Position numbers and translations under genes: made by a program. A stretch of DNA of 64,000 bases from Devosia sp. Its GTDB lineage: Bacteria > Pseudomonadota > Alphaproteobacteria > Rhizobiales > Devosiaceae. This document shows positions 47,560-57,744 of this stretch, in pieces. The notes beneath the pieces are model-generated. The model did no database searches. It saw only the letters and a list, made by a program, of their open reading frames with translations, and was not told the DNA's origin. Position 1 is the first letter of the stretch; the number at the start of each line of letters is the position of its first letter. The DNA lies in assembly GCA_017794705.1 (NCBI GenBank), contig CP051235.1, positions 1,923,010-1,987,009 of the forward strand. Direction: 5' to 3'.

Positions 47560-49425
47560 ATGAACGATTTTGGTGTCATTGTTGTCGGAGGCGGGCACGC
47601 AGGCTGCGAGGCCGCAACGGCTTCTGCGCGAATGGGTGTTCCGACTGCGCTGATTACCCATCGGTTTGATACTATTGGTGAAATGAGCTGCAATCCTGCG
47701 ATCGGGGGCCTTGGAAAGGGCCACCTGGTGCGGGAAGTGGATGCTTTGGACGGCTTGATGGGCCGTGTCGCAGACCGGGCGGGGATACAATTCAGGGTCC
47801 TGAACCGCCGCAAGGGTCCCGCCGTCCGTGGCCCTCGTGCTCAGGCTGACCGAAAGCTCTACAAGGCGGCCATGCAGTCGGCCATATCCGAGCAGGACCA
47901 TCTCGTTGTGATCGAGGCGGAAGTCGATGATCTCGTTGTTGAAGAAGGCGCTGTTCGGGGTGTCGTGCTCCTTGAGGGGCGCCATTTGTTTGCCAGGTCT
48001 GTGGTACTGACTACCGGGACCTTCCTGCGGGGTCTCATACATCGTGGTGAAGAGAGTTTCCCGGCGGGACGAGCGGGTGAAAAGCCGGCGTTGGGCCTGT
48101 CTTTGCGTCTGGAGGCGCTTGGTTTGCCGCTGGGGCGATTGAAAACCGGTACGCCTGCGCGACTTGATGGGGGAAGCATCGATTTTTCGCAGCTTGAGGC
48201 ACAGCCCGGAGACGATGTGCCTGAGCCATTTTCGCAGTTGACGTCGGCAATTTCGACACCACAAGTTGCTTGCCATATCACCCGCACGCTGCCGCTAACT
48301 CACTCTATTATCGAAAAAAATATTCATCGGTCGGCGATGTATTCCGGTCGGATCGAGAGCAAGGGGCCGCGTTATTGTCCCTCGATCGAGGACAAGATCG
48401 TTCGTTTTTCGGACCGGGATAGCCATCAGGTGTTTCTGGAGCCCGAAGGGCTTGATGACGATACCATCTATCCGAATGGGCTTTCGACATCGCTACCGGA
48501 AGATGTGCAACTGGCGTTTCTGCGCACCATGCCCGGTCTGGAACAGGTCGAGATCAGGCGTCCGGGCTATGCAATCGAATATGACTATGTTGATCCGCGG
48601 GGCCTTACCCACGGTCTGGAGCTTCGCGCCTTGCCCGGCCTGTTCCTTGCCGGGCAGATCAATGGCACTACCGGATACGAAGAGGCTGCGGCGCAGGGGC
48701 TGCTTGCAGGCGCCAATGCGGCGCAAAGGGCCAACGGTGGTTCGCCTTTGCACCTGTCGCGCACTGACAGCTACACCGGGGTAATGGTTGACGATCTGGT
48801 GACGCGTGGCGTCTCTGAGCCCTATCGTATGTTTACCTCGCGGGCCGAATTTCGTTTGCACTTGAGGGCGGACAACGCGGACCAGCGTTTGACGGATCTG
48901 GGCAGCGAGTGGGGCCTGGTTGGGGAAGAGCGCCAGGCGCTTTTTGCGGCGCGCAGCGAGGCCTTGGCGAGGGGACGGACGCTACTGGCAGAAAGTGTCG
49001 CGACGCCGAATGAGGCCCATGCCTTTGGTATTGCTGTCAATTCCGACGGAAAACGGCGATCGGCAGCGGATCTTTTGTCCTATCCTGATGCGGAGCCGGA
49101 GAAGATTATCAGCTTGTTTCCGGCGCTTGCGGCAATAGAACCCCGCATCTTCGAGCAGCTCATGGTCGATGCGCGTTATGCGGTTTATCTCGACCGGCAG
49201 CAGGCGGACATTGACGCGGTGCGACGGGACGAGGGCCGGGCAATTCCGGATACGTTTGATTATCAGGTGCTTCCGGGCCTGTCGGCCGAGCTCAAAGCCA
49301 AACTTTCAGAGGCGCGTCCGCAGACCCTGGCCCAGGCCCAACGCCTGGAGGGTGTGACACCAGCCGCTATCCTTTTGATTCTGGCGGCCCTCAAGCGCGA
49401 AATTGCCTTCAGGAAAGCCAGCTAA
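47560..49425 (+). CDS. mnmG: tRNA uridine-5-carboxymethylaminomethyl modification enzyme MnmG (GidA)
   Basis: A 621-residue FAD enzyme, partner of MnmE in U34 modification. The FAD loop is [21 protein letters not shown], followed by [82 protein letters not shown] and [24 protein letters not shown]. The full length matches the family. parS sites precede it; rsmG starts three bases after its stop. Confidence 0.98.
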   Translation: MNDFGVIVVGGGHAGCEAATASARMGVPTALITHRFDTIGEMSCNPAIGGLGKGHLVREVDALDGLMGRVADRAGIQFRVLNRRKGPAVRGPRAQADRKLYKAAMQSAISEQDHLVVIEAEVDDLVVEEGAVRGVVLLEGRHLFARSVVLTTGTFLRGLIHRGEESFPAGRAGEKPALGLSLRLEALGLPLGRLKTGTPARLDGGSIDFSQLEAQPGDDVPEPFSQLTSAISTPQVACHITRTLPLTHSIIEKNIHRSAMYSGRIESKGPRYCPSIEDKIVRFSDRDSHQVFLEPEGLDDDTIYPNGLSTSLPEDVQLAFLRTMPGLEQVEIRRPGYAIEYDYVDPRGLTHGLELRALPGLFLAGQINGTTGYEEAAAQGLLAGANAAQRANGGSPLHLSRTDSYTGVMVDDLVTRGVSEPYRMFTSRAEFRLHLRADNADQRLTDLGSEWGLVGEERQALFAARSEALARGRTLLAESVATPNEAHAFGIAVNSDGKRRSAADLLSYPDAEPEKIISLFPALAAIEPRIFEQLMVDARYAVYLDRQQADIDAVRRDEGRAIPDTFDYQVLPGLSAELKAKLSEARPQTLAQAQRLEGVTPAAILLILAALKREIAFRKAS

Positions 49426-49428
49426 TCG

Positions 49429-50079
49429 ATGCAAGGTGCCGGCGCGCAGGTTCTTGCCGGTTTGGAACCTCAACTGGGTCGACCAGCAGCTGAGGTGGGG
49501 GCCGATCTGGAATCTTTTGCTGATCTTTTGCGAAAATGGCAGCCGGCCCAGAATCTTGTTTCACGTGAAACACTGGACGCAATCTGGACGCGGCACATGC
49601 GCGACAGCCTGCAGCTTTTGCCCCACTTACCGCCGGAAACCCGATTTGTCCTGGATATCGGCTCCGGCGGTGGATTTCCGGCGCTACCGTTGGCGATAGC
49701 TCTTAAAGAGAAACCTGTTTGGTTATCCCTAGTAGAATCCAACAAGCGCAAATGCAGTTTCCTCCGCACCGTGGCTCGGGAGTTGGGACTTGCGGTCAAA
49801 GTATTGGATCTACGGGCAGAATCGCTGAATACGGCGGAGCTTGGAACACCCGATGTCATCACCAGCCGAGCAACGGCGCCGCTGCAGACGCTGCTGACAT
49901 GGATGTGTCCGTTGACCGGCCCGGCTACGAGGATTCTGGTACACAAGGGCCGCGAACATGGGGAAGAATGGTCAGAATCGGCTGCGCAATGGGACGCCGA
50001 TGTGCTAGTCTTGCCGAGTCTGACGGACCCCGAAGGGGTTGTCCTTGACATTCGCCATCTAAAGCACAAATCGGCTTAG
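49429..50079 (+). CDS. rsmG: 16S rRNA m7G527 methyltransferase RsmG (GidB)
   Basis: A 216-residue SAM-dependent enzyme that methylates N7 of G527 in 16S rRNA; its loss gives low-level streptomycin resistance in other bacteria. It shows KWQPAQNLVSRETLDAIWTRHMRDSLQLLPHLP, SAM loop VLDIGSGGGFPALPLAIAL, LVESNKRKCSFLRTVARELGL and VITSRATAPL. A perfect parS site lies inside the coding sequence, where it encodes NLVSRET. It is 10 bases before parA. Confidence 0.97.
   Translation: MQGAGAQVLAGLEPQLGRPAAEVGADLESFADLLRKWQPAQNLVSRETLDAIWTRHMRDSLQLLPHLPPETRFVLDIGSGGGFPALPLAIALKEKPVWLSLVESNKRKCSFLRTVARELGLAVKVLDLRAESLNTAELGTPDVITSRATAPLQTLLTWMCPLTGPATRILVHKGREHGEEWSESAAQWDADVLVLPSLTDPEGVVLDIRHLKHKSA
49557..49572. 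promoter_or_regulatory. parS: parS centromere site 3 (exact consensus, inside rsmG)
   Basis: TGTTTCACGTGAAACA matches the 16-base ParB-binding consensus at every position. It lies within rsmG, a location of parS known in other bacteria, about 6.3 kb from the candidate origin. Confidence 0.93.
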
Positions 50080-50089
50080 CGCAGCGGCA

Positions 50090-50917
50090 ATGGCGCGACG
50101 GCCCGAGGAGGCCATTTTGAAGCCCAGAATCCTGACCCTGGCCAATCAGAAGGGCGGCGTCGGCAAAACGACAACCACGATCAACCTGGCGACAGCGCTG
50201 GCGGCGATCGGGGAGCGGGTGCTGATTGTCGACATCGACCCGCAGGGTAACGCCTCGACGGGGCTTGGTATTTCGCGCCAGAACCGGGAAATGTCGTCGT
50301 ACGACGTGCTGGTTGGCGAGGCCACGCTGGCCGACGTCGCACTGGAGACCGAAGTGCCCAACGTCTCGATCGTGGCGTCGACCATGGATCTGCTTGGTGT
50401 CGAGATGGTCATCTCCAGCAGCGCAGATCGGGCCTTTCGTCTCCGCCAAGCCTTTGAAGATATTGGACAATTGCGGATCAACGGCCAACCGGTTTCCTAT
50501 GTTCTCATCGATTGTCCGCCCTCGTTGAACCTGTTGACGATCAATGCTCTGGCGGCTGCGGACGCCGTTCTTGTGCCCATGCAGTGCGAGTTCTTTGCAC
50601 TCGAGGGGCTGAGCCAGTTGTTGCAGACCATTGAGCAGATCCGCAGTTCGCTGAACCCGGCGCTGCATGTCCAGGGCATCGTGATGACCATGTATGATCA
50701 GCGCAACAATCTCAGCCAGCAGGTGCTGAACGATGTGCGCTCGGAGATGGGAGATCTGGTCTATTCGACCGTCATTCCGCGCAATGTGCGCCTAAGCGAG
50801 GCTCCCTCCTACGGCAAACCGGCGCTGCTTTATGATCTGCAGTGCGCCGGAAGCCAGGCCTATCTGCGGCTGGCCACCGAAGTTATCCGCCGCGAACGGC
50901 AATTGAGCGCGGCCTAG
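50090..50917 (+). CDS. parA: Chromosome partitioning ATPase ParA
   Basis: A 275-residue deviant-Walker ATPase that forms DNA-bound gradients pulling ParB-parS complexes. It shows ILTLANQKGGVGKTTTTINLATALA, VLIVDIDPQGNASTGLGI, VLIDCPPSLNLLTINALAAADAVLVPMQCEFFALEGLSQLL and VIPRNVRLSEAPSYGKP. ATG 50090 lacks a good ribosome-binding site; TTG 50117 has AGGAGG five bases upstream and would remove nine residues, so it may be the true start. parB follows by 11 bases. Confidence 0.97.
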   Translation: MARRPEEAILKPRILTLANQKGGVGKTTTTINLATALAAIGERVLIVDIDPQGNASTGLGISRQNREMSSYDVLVGEATLADVALETEVPNVSIVASTMDLLGVEMVISSSADRAFRLRQAFEDIGQLRINGQPVSYVLIDCPPSLNLLTINALAAADAVLVPMQCEFFALEGLSQLLQTIEQIRSSLNPALHVQGIVMTMYDQRNNLSQQVLNDVRSEMGDLVYSTVIPRNVRLSEAPSYGKPALLYDLQCAGSQAYLRLATEVIRRERQLSAA

Positions 50918-50928
50918 GGAAGTATGAC

Positions 50929-51801
50929 ATGAACGAGAAATCCAATCGTCTGGGCCGTGGTTTGGCCGCTCTGATCGGTGATGTGGCACCGATTGACGGC
51001 CCGCGCGTGGTCGAATCGACGGGGCTGAAGAAATTGCCCGTCGATTTCATCATTCCGAACCGGCGCAATCCCCGGCACGATTTTGATCCCGATCAATTGC
51101 AGGAACTGGCCAGTTCCATCCGCGAAAAGGGTGTGATGCAGCCGCTTTTGGTGCGGCCGTCACGCGAGGACCCGAATCTGTTCGAACTGATTGCCGGCGA
51201 ACGGCGCTGGCGTGCCGCCCAGATCGCCAATTTGCACGAAGTGCCGGTCATCATCCGCGAAGTCGACGACCGCGAGGCGCTGGAACTGGCAATCATCGAG
51301 AATGTTCAGCGTGCTGACCTCAATGCTGTTGACGAGGCGCTGGGCTACGGCGAACTCATGGATGAGTTCAACTATACGCAGAATGATCTTGCTCAGGTCA
51401 TCGGCAAGAGCCGCTCGCACGTGGCCAATACGTTGCGCCTGCTGAAATTGCCCGAGGATGTCCGCAAATTGCTGGCCGAGGGTCAACTGACCGCCGGCCA
51501 TGCCCGCACATTGATTACCGCCTCCGATCCGTCCTCGCTGGCCCGCAGGATTGTCAAGGACGGGCTGTCGGTCCGGGCCGCTGAAGCATTGAGTCAGAAG
51601 CGCGACATGCAGGCGCCGCGTCCTGCGCCGACACCCAAGGACGCGGACACCCTGGCGCTTGAGCGTCAATTGAGTGATGCTTTGGGGCTCAAGGTGGCGC
51701 TCAGCCGCAGTGGCGGAGCGGAAGGCGAGGCTGGCAAGCTGGAAATTCGCTATACGACCCTTGAGCAGCTTGACGACGTGTGCCGTCGCCTAACGCATTG
51801 A
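50929..51801 (+). CDS. parB: Chromosome partitioning protein ParB
   Basis: A 290-residue CTP-dependent parS-binding clamp. N-terminal RLGRGLAALIGD is the ParA-activating peptide. The core has IIPNRRNPRHDFDPDQLQELASSIREKGVMQPLLVRP, box II ELIAGERRWRAAQIA (CTP binding), ENVQRADLNAVDEALGY and the helix-turn-helix TQNDLAQVIGKSRSHVANTLRLLKLP. The C-terminal dimerisation part follows. The ATG at 50929 has AGGGAAG upstream; an extended frame back to 50842 lies in parA and is ignored. Confidence 0.98.
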   Translation: MNEKSNRLGRGLAALIGDVAPIDGPRVVESTGLKKLPVDFIIPNRRNPRHDFDPDQLQELASSIREKGVMQPLLVRPSREDPNLFELIAGERRWRAAQIANLHEVPVIIREVDDREALELAIIENVQRADLNAVDEALGYGELMDEFNYTQNDLAQVIGKSRSHVANTLRLLKLPEDVRKLLAEGQLTAGHARTLITASDPSSLARRIVKDGLSVRAAEALSQKRDMQAPRPAPTPKDADTLALERQLSDALGLKVALSRSGGAEGEAGKLEIRYTTLEQLDDVCRRLTH

Positions 51802-51812
51802 AATAACTCTAT

Positions 51813-52835
51813 TTATTTCTGTGCTGCCGTGATGCAGATGGCCAGCAGGGCGCGACGAGCCAGCGTATCGGCCATCTGGCCGGTCTTGCGCATTTCACGT
51901 GTGGCTTCGTAAAGCCGTTCGCTGGCTTTGGCGAGCGCGGCATCGTTCCATAGGCGCAATTGCTGCTCGATACTGCGGGTTCGTGAAAAATGCGGTTTCG
52001 GCCAGGCCGCCTTCATGGCATCTGCCGCGCTGACGCCGCCCTGCATTGCAGCGCGCCACTGACGCAATAAATTGAAGTGGTTCAGAGTCACCGTCATGAT
52101 CTGGTTGGGATTGATGCCCCCAGTCAGGGCGCGCGAAAGCGCTGTTTCCATACGCGCAACATGGCCCGTCGCTGTTGCGTCCACAATCAGGTCGAGCGCC
52201 AGCACGGTATTGTCCCCACACAGATCAGTGACCTCGGCAATGCTGAGGTGTTTGGTTTCGTGGGCGAAGAGCTTGAGCTTTTCGATCTCACGCCGGGTGA
52301 CCTCGCGGTCATTGCCCAACAAATCGGCGAGCGCCGCCGCGACACCATTTTCCAGCTCGATCCCCTCATCAGCAAAGCTTTGGCCGATCAGCTTCACACG
52401 GTCCATCTCGTTGTCGGCGTAGCAGGGAAGGGCGCGGGCGAGCGCGGATTTCTCAGCGAGCGCGCGCAATTTGTCACGTGGTGTCAGATTATCGGCTTCG
52501 GCAATGACCACGGCTGCCGGCCAGTCGCCCAGCAGTTCTTCGACCAAAGGTGTCAGATTGTTGCCGGCTTCGCGGATGCGGATGACCCGCTGTCCGCCAA
52601 ATAGCGAGGGTGTGCGGGCTTCCACGGCCAGCCATTCAGGCTCGGAGGTCAAGGCACTCATGTCGAGGGTGATTTGCGCCAAGGGATCGGGGTCGGCGCC
52701 AGAGAAGTGTTTCACAAGCAAGGTGGCCCGCTCGTGGACCAACCCCTTGTCGGGGCCATAGACCAGGATAAATCCGGCCTTAAGGTCCGGGCGCTGGATG
52801 AAGGCGTCGACCTGTTGCGCCTTGAGCGCGGTCAT
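51813..52835 (-). CDS. holA: DNA polymerase III delta subunit
   Basis: A 340-residue clamp-loader subunit that opens the sliding clamp. It shows VDAFIQRPDLKAGFILVYGPDKGLVHERA, VIRIREAGNNLTPLVEELL, AVVIAEADNLTPRDKLRALAEKS, LLGNDREVTRREIEKLKLFA and ITLDMSAL-like core strands. It is convergent with parB, 11 bases apart. Its ATG overlaps the lptE stop by four bases, so leuS-lptE-holA form one unit, as in most Alphaproteobacteria. Confidence 0.95.
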   Translation of the reverse strand: MTALKAQQVDAFIQRPDLKAGFILVYGPDKGLVHERATLLVKHFSGADPDPLAQITLDMSALTSEPEWLAVEARTPSLFGGQRVIRIREAGNNLTPLVEELLGDWPAAVVIAEADNLTPRDKLRALAEKSALARALPCYADNEMDRVKLIGQSFADEGIELENGVAAALADLLGNDREVTRREIEKLKLFAHETKHLSIAEVTDLCGDNTVLALDLIVDATATGHVARMETALSRALTGGINPNQIMTVTLNHFNLLRQWRAAMQGGVSAADAMKAAWPKPHFSRTRSIEQQLRLWNDAALAKASERLYEATREMRKTGQMADTLARRALLAICITAAQK

Positions 52836-53341
52836 TGCGCGGCGAGCGCCACGGGGGCAACGCCGCCGTCTTCGGTGAGAACAGCAAGCAATGTCAGACG
52901 GATGGTTTCCGCCAGTTGGTGGGCGGCACGTTCTGCAGCGTCGACATTGGCCTGTTGGGCGGCCAGGCGTTGCTCGGCATCTCCGCGCGTGGCAGTTGCC
53001 GTGCGTGTGACGCGATAGAGCTCTTCGCCCGCCGTGACCCCGGTCGGATCGGGCCGCGTGATCGTCAGCACCCCTTCAAGACTGGTGCCGGGCAGGGATG
53101 AGGAATTTACGTCCACGGTTACAAGCAGGGCGTCAGGTGAGGTTGACCGGCCGAACCGCGTCACGAGATCCTGATAAACGATCTGTTCGAGCCGTGTGTC
53201 AGGCGAGGCGAACTGAAGATTGTAGCTGCGGGCGCCGTTGCTGTAGACGGGGGCAAAGGAACAGGCGGCCAACGCCAGAACGGCGCCGGCTAGCACCAGC
53301 GATCGCAACAGATGCAGTGGCTTGAGATCAGGCAACGACAT
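52832..53341 (-). CDS. lptE: LPS assembly lipoprotein LptE
   Basis: A 169-residue outer-membrane lipoprotein, the plug and partner of LptD in lipopolysaccharide export. It has a signal [23 protein letters not shown] with lipidated Cys in LAAC, then [27 protein letters not shown] and [40 protein letters not shown]. Identification rests on fold-like pattern and the leuS-lptE-holA linkage. The ATG at 53341 overlaps leuS by 14 bases and has AGGA six bases upstream. Confidence 0.9.
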   Translation of the reverse strand: MSLPDLKPLHLLRSLVLAGAVLALAACSFAPVYSNGARSYNLQFASPDTRLEQIVYQDLVTRFGRSTSPDALLVTVDVNSSSLPGTSLEGVLTITRPDPTGVTAGEELYRVTRTATATRGDAEQRLAAQQANVDAAERAAHQLAETIRLTLLAVLTEDGGVAPVALAAQ

Positions 53342-55976
53342 TGACGATCCTGTTCGGGACAATGACCAGCTTGCGCGGCGGCTTGCCGCCCAGAATGCGG
53401 GCAACTGCATCAAGTGACAAGGCCTTCGTTTCCACCATGGATTGCGGCGCATCGAGCGGCACGACGATTTCGCCCCGGCGCTTGCCGTTCACCTGAACCG
53501 GCAGGGTCACATTGTCATCAACCAACAGGCTCTCATCGACCTCGGGCCAAAGCGCGTCGCAAACCAGGCCCTGTTTGCCCAGGGCTTGCCAGCAACTCTC
53601 GGCCAGATGCGGCATGAAGGGGGAAATGATCACCACCAGATGATCCACCGCCTCCCGCAGCGCCGCCAGGTGCGCTGCGTCGGGGTCTTCATGGGTCTCG
53701 GCGACGAACTTCGCCATGGCGTTGGTCAGTTCATAGATATGGGCGATGGCGCGGTTAAAGCGCAGACCGGCGATTTCTTCGCCGACGGCGGCACTGGTGC
53801 GGTGTACCTTGGCGCGCAACGCATCGGCGTCAGCGGTATCCGTGTCCACTTCGCTCGGCGACTGGCTGAACAGGGTCTGGCCTTCGTTCACCAGTTTCCA
53901 GATCCGCTGGACGAACCTGTGCGCGCTTTCGATGCCCGCCTCGGTCCATTGCACATCGCGCTCGGGAGGCGAATCAGACAGCACAAACCAGCGGGCGGCG
54001 TCGGCGCCGTGGGTGTTGAGAATATCCTCGGGGTCGATGCCGTTCATCTTCGACTTCGACATTTTCTCAATCGAACCGATGCGGGCCGGCTTGCCCGTGG
54101 CGATCTCGGTCGCCACCCGGTCGCCGTCAACCGTGTCAACCTGCACCTGATCCGGGGCCAACCAGACGCCCTTATCGTTCTGATAGGTCTCGTGGGTCAC
54201 CATGCCTTGCGTGAACATGCCCTTGAACGGCTCATCGAGATCGAGATGCCCGGTCTTGTGCATGGCGCGGGTGAAAAAGCGCGAATAGAGCAGGTGCAGG
54301 ATCGCGTGTTCGACGCCACCGATATACTGGTCGACTGGCAGCCAGGCGTTGGCGATTTCGGGAACTGTCGGCGTCGATGCCTTGGGTGCCGTAAACCGGG
54401 CGAAATACCAGGACGAATCGACGAACGTGTCCATCGTGTCGGTTTCACGCCGCGCGTCGGCGCCGCAGCTTGGGCAGGTCACATATTTCCAGGTCGGGTG
54501 ATGGTCGAGGGCGTTGCCGGACTTGCTGAGGTCGAATTCGTCCGGCAGTTCCACGGGCAGATCGGCCGCCGGCACAGGCACAACGCCACAATTGTCGCAA
54601 TGGATGATCGGCACCGGGCAGCCCCAGGCGCGCTGGCGCGAGATGCCCCAGTCCCGCAATCGATAATTGGTGCGCCGCTCGCCCTGTGGCCGGCCATTGA
54701 CCTCGGCATTACCCAGCCGTCGTGCGACCTCGTCAAAGGCTTCGGAGTTCGCCATGCCATCGAGGAACTTCGAGTTCAGCATAATGCCTGGGTCGGCATA
54801 GGATTCGGCGCCGATCTCAAAACTTGCCGCGTCAGCATCCTTGGGCATGACGACGGGGACGACCGGCAGGTCGTACTTGCGGGCAAAGTCCAGGTCGCGC
54901 TGGTCACCGGAGGGGCAGCCGAAGATGGCGCCGGTGCCATAGTCCATCAGCACGAAATTGGCGATGTAGACGGGAATGGTCCAGTCCGGGTCAAACGGAT
55001 GTTTCACGTGAATCCCGGTGGCAACGCCTTCCTTTTCGAGCGTCTCGAGGGTGGCGGCACTGGTTCCCATGCGGCGACATTTCTCGATGAAGGCAGTCAG
55101 GTCCTTGTTGTCCTTGGCCGCAGCGGTGGCCAGCGGATGATCGGGGGCGATCGCCATGAAGGAGGCCCCAAAGATCGTATCGGGCCGCGTTGTATAGACC
55201 TCGAGCTCCTCAATGCCACCGATGGCGGTTGCCGGATCGATTTCCCAGCGGATCAGCATGCCTTCGGACTTGCCGATCCAGTTGCGCTGCATGATGCGCA
55301 CCTTGTCCGGCCAACCGTCCAGGGTGTCGATGGCGCTCAGCAGATCCTCGGCATAGTCGGTGATCTTGAAGAACCACTGAACCAGTTCGCGCTGTTCAAC
55401 CTCGGCGCCGGAGCGCCAACCCTTGCCATCGATGACCTGCTCGTTGGCCAGCACGGTCTGGTCGACAGGGTCCCAGTTCACGCGTGACTTCTTGCGGGTG
55501 ACCAGACCTGCCTCGAGGAAGTCGAGGAACAGCTTTTGCTGATGCGCGTAATATTCCGGATCGCAAGTGGCGAACTCGCGCGACCAGTCGAGCGTCAGCC
55601 CCATCTGCTGCAGCTGATTGCGCATGGCGGCGATATTGTCATAGGTCCACTGGCGCGGATCGACATTGGACTTCTTGGCGGCGTTCTCGGCCGGCAGGCC
55701 GAACGCATCCCACCCCATTGGATGCAGCACGGCCTTGTTCATGGCCCGATGATAACGCGCCACCACATCGCCCATGGCGTAGTTGCGCACATGCCCGACG
55801 TGCAGACGGCCCGACGGGTAGGGGAACATCTCGAGGACGTACATCTTGTCGCGCGGATCATCCTCGGCGAGTTCAAAGGACTTGTTGTCCGCCCAAACCT
55901 TTTGCCAGTGGGGTTCCATTTCGCGGATGTTGTAGCGCTCGGTTGCGCTGCCGTTGGGCTGGTCGTTGCCGCTCAC
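53328..55976 (-). CDS. leuS: Leucyl-tRNA synthetase
   Basis: An 882-residue class I synthetase charging tRNA-Leu. The HIGH-type motif is [19 protein letters not shown], the editing domain holds the [13 protein letters not shown] motif, and KMSKS is seen as [30 protein letters not shown] and [11 protein letters not shown] are also typical. It starts with GTG at 55976. A degenerate parS-like sequence lies inside it (55000-55015). It heads the leuS-lptE-holA unit. Confidence 0.98.
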   Translation of the reverse strand: MSGNDQPNGSATERYNIREMEPHWQKVWADNKSFELAEDDPRDKMYVLEMFPYPSGRLHVGHVRNYAMGDVVARYHRAMNKAVLHPMGWDAFGLPAENAAKKSNVDPRQWTYDNIAAMRNQLQQMGLTLDWSREFATCDPEYYAHQQKLFLDFLEAGLVTRKKSRVNWDPVDQTVLANEQVIDGKGWRSGAEVEQRELVQWFFKITDYAEDLLSAIDTLDGWPDKVRIMQRNWIGKSEGMLIRWEIDPATAIGGIEELEVYTTRPDTIFGASFMAIAPDHPLATAAAKDNKDLTAFIEKCRRMGTSAATLETLEKEGVATGIHVKHPFDPDWTIPVYIANFVLMDYGTGAIFGCPSGDQRDLDFARKYDLPVVPVVMPKDADAASFEIGAESYADPGIMLNSKFLDGMANSEAFDEVARRLGNAEVNGRPQGERRTNYRLRDWGISRQRAWGCPVPIIHCDNCGVVPVPAADLPVELPDEFDLSKSGNALDHHPTWKYVTCPSCGADARRETDTMDTFVDSSWYFARFTAPKASTPTVPEIANAWLPVDQYIGGVEHAILHLLYSRFFTRAMHKTGHLDLDEPFKGMFTQGMVTHETYQNDKGVWLAPDQVQVDTVDGDRVATEIATGKPARIGSIEKMSKSKMNGIDPEDILNTHGADAARWFVLSDSPPERDVQWTEAGIESAHRFVQRIWKLVNEGQTLFSQSPSEVDTDTADADALRAKVHRTSAAVGEEIAGLRFNRAIAHIYELTNAMAKFVAETHEDPDAAHLAALREAVDHLVVIISPFMPHLAESCWQALGKQGLVCDALWPEVDESLLVDDNVTLPVQVNGKRRGEIVVPLDAPQSMVETKALSLDAVARILGGKPPRKLVIVPNRIVNVVA
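55000..55015. promoter_or_regulatory. Degenerate parS-like site inside leuS
   Basis: TGTTTCACGTGAATCC agrees with the parS consensus at 14 of 16 bases, keeping the whole central TTTCACGTGAA. It is 12 kb from the candidate origin. It could be a weak ParB site or a chance match in coding sequence. Confidence 0.45.
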
Positions 55977-56080
55977 GTCAAAACTGTCCTGAACTTGTGC
56001 TGTCGGGTGAAGTTGAGTTAGGTGCGACCATCAACAGAAAACAATCATAAGGTCAATGCAAACCGCACTTTTCAGGCGGT

Positions 56081-56794
56081 ATGCCGGGGTCGAGAATGAC
56101 GCAAACTGAACATCAATCCGCTGACTCTGCTCTCACCCGTCTCGACTATATCAGGTCGCGCATGGCCAAGGCGCAAAAACGTTTCGGACCGCCGCCGCAA
56201 AAGGTCGACCTGGTGGCCGTGTCAAAGACGTTTGGCGCAGTGGACATCCTGCCGCTGCTCGAAGCAGGGCAACGCCAGTTCGGTGAAAACCGTGTGCAGG
56301 AAGCGCAGACCAAGTGGCCTGAACTGAAGTCGGCCTTCGAAGGCGTCGAACTGCATCTGATCGGTCCGCTGCAGACCAACAAGGTCAAGGATGCTGTCGC
56401 CTTGTTCGATGTCATCGAAACGGTCGATCGCGATAAACTGGCCAGGGCTCTGGCGGCCGAGATGGAAAAGACGGGCAGTCGCCTGCCTTGTTTCGTCCAG
56501 GTCAATATCGGCGGGGAAAATCAAAAGGCGGGTATCGCGCCGGGCGATGCTGTTGCCTTTGTTGACCGGTGCCGGAACGAACATGGGCTCAACATTGTGG
56601 GGCTGATGTGCATCCCACCAGTGGACGATGCCCCCGGACCCTATTTCGCCCAACTTGCAGAACTGTCCAAACTGGCACAGGTCGATAGCTTGTCGATGGG
56701 CATGAGCGCCGATTTTGAAACAGCGATAGCCGTGGGGGCCACGCATGTGCGAGTGGGCTCGGCACTGTTCGGGTCGCGGCCGCCGCTCGGCTAA
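56081..56794 (+). CDS. YggS family pyridoxal phosphate-binding protein
   Basis: A 237-residue PLP homeostasis protein (PLPBP/YggS) with an alanine-racemase-like barrel but no known catalysis. PLP is held by the Lys in VDLVAVSKTFGAVDILPLLEAG; QRQFGENRVQEAQTKWP, LHLIGPLQTNKVKDAV and SMGMSADFETAIAVGATHVRVGSALFG are the family signatures. Either ATG 56081 (AGGCGG upstream) or ATG 56096 (GGGG upstream) may start it. It stands alone, divergent from leuS. Confidence 0.95.
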   Translation: MPGSRMTQTEHQSADSALTRLDYIRSRMAKAQKRFGPPPQKVDLVAVSKTFGAVDILPLLEAGQRQFGENRVQEAQTKWPELKSAFEGVELHLIGPLQTNKVKDAVALFDVIETVDRDKLARALAAEMEKTGSRLPCFVQVNIGGENQKAGIAPGDAVAFVDRCRNEHGLNIVGLMCIPPVDDAPGPYFAQLAELSKLAQVDSLSMGMSADFETAIAVGATHVRVGSALFGSRPPLG

Positions 56795-56929
56795 GCACAA
56801 GCCGGGGTTAACCTTTACGCGCCTGTCACGTCCATTTGATTGGAACGTTGATGTGCAGAGCCTATTTTGCAGCCAGTCGTTTTGGCGGGCATCGGGCCCG
56901 TCAAGTGCAGACCCTTGCGGAGTAGGGAA

Positions 56930-57616
56930 ATGAATAAACGTCACATATTTCTGGTCGATGATGATGAAGACCTGCGCAAGACGCTGGTCGATCAGCTGTC
57001 TCACTATCGCGAATTCGATATCATGGAAGCAGGCACAGCCTGCGATGCGCTGAACAAGGTCAAGGATGCGCACATCGATCTGATGATCCTCGACGTCGGG
57101 CTGCCCGACATGGACGGCCGCGAGGCGGTCAAGATCATGCGCGGCAACGGGTTCAATGCCCCGATCCTGATGCTGACGGGTCATGATTCGGACAGCGATG
57201 AAATCCTCGGCCTCGAATCGGGCGCGAATGATTATGTGACCAAGCCGTTTCGCTTTTCGGTGCTGCTTGCCCGCATCCGGGCGGCGCTGCGCCAGCATGA
57301 CCAGAGCGAGGATGTGGTCTTCACCATCGGGCCGTACACGTTTCAGCCGGCGGCCAAGATTCTGGAATCCGGGGAGAACGGGTCCAAGGTCCGGCTGACG
57401 GACAAGGAAACCTCGATCCTGAAGTATCTTTATCGGCAGGGCCCCAAGACCATCTCGCGTGATGTGCTGTTGCAGGAGGTATGGGGGTACAACAATCGGG
57501 TGACCACCCACACGCTTGAAACCCACATCTACAGGCTGCGCCAGAAGATCGAGCGGGATCCCTCCAATGCCCGTCTGTTGGTCACCGAAGAGGGTGGCTA
57601 CCGTCTGGTCCCTTAG
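56930..57616 (+). CDS. cenR: OmpR-family response regulator, CenR-like
   Basis: A 228-residue two-component regulator. The receiver has IFLVDDDEDLRKTL (acidic pocket), phosphoacceptor Asp55 in MILDVGLPDMDG, LTGHDSD and YVTKPFRFSVLLARIRAALRQHDQSEDVVF. A winged-helix DNA-binding domain follows (RLTDKETSILKYLYRQGPKTISRDVLLQEVWGYN and THTLETHIYRLRQKIE). It closely recalls CenR, an essential envelope regulator in Alphaproteobacteria; the name is from memory of its sequence pattern. No histidine kinase is adjacent. The ATG has TAGGGA just upstream. Confidence 0.85.
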   Translation: MNKRHIFLVDDDEDLRKTLVDQLSHYREFDIMEAGTACDALNKVKDAHIDLMILDVGLPDMDGREAVKIMRGNGFNAPILMLTGHDSDSDEILGLESGANDYVTKPFRFSVLLARIRAALRQHDQSEDVVFTIGPYTFQPAAKILESGENGSKVRLTDKETSILKYLYRQGPKTISRDVLLQEVWGYNNRVTTHTLETHIYRLRQKIERDPSNARLLVTEEGGYRLVP

Positions 57617-57744
57617 GAATACCCCCTGAGCACTCTTGCATCGTTCGGGCGCGTGGCTTATGCGCTCGAATTGCGAGGCGTGACCTTTGGCCGGGATTGG
57701 CCTAAGATTCGGTCGAGCTTTGGCGGGGCCAGGTTGGGGCACAC

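Noticed and set aside
51890..51905. TTTCACGTG inside holA as a further parS
   Set aside because: Only about 10 of 16 bases fit; the right half of the palindrome is lost.
53442..55487. 681-codon plus-strand frame opposite leuS
   Set aside because: It lies wholly within leuS, with a shadow composition and no family motifs.
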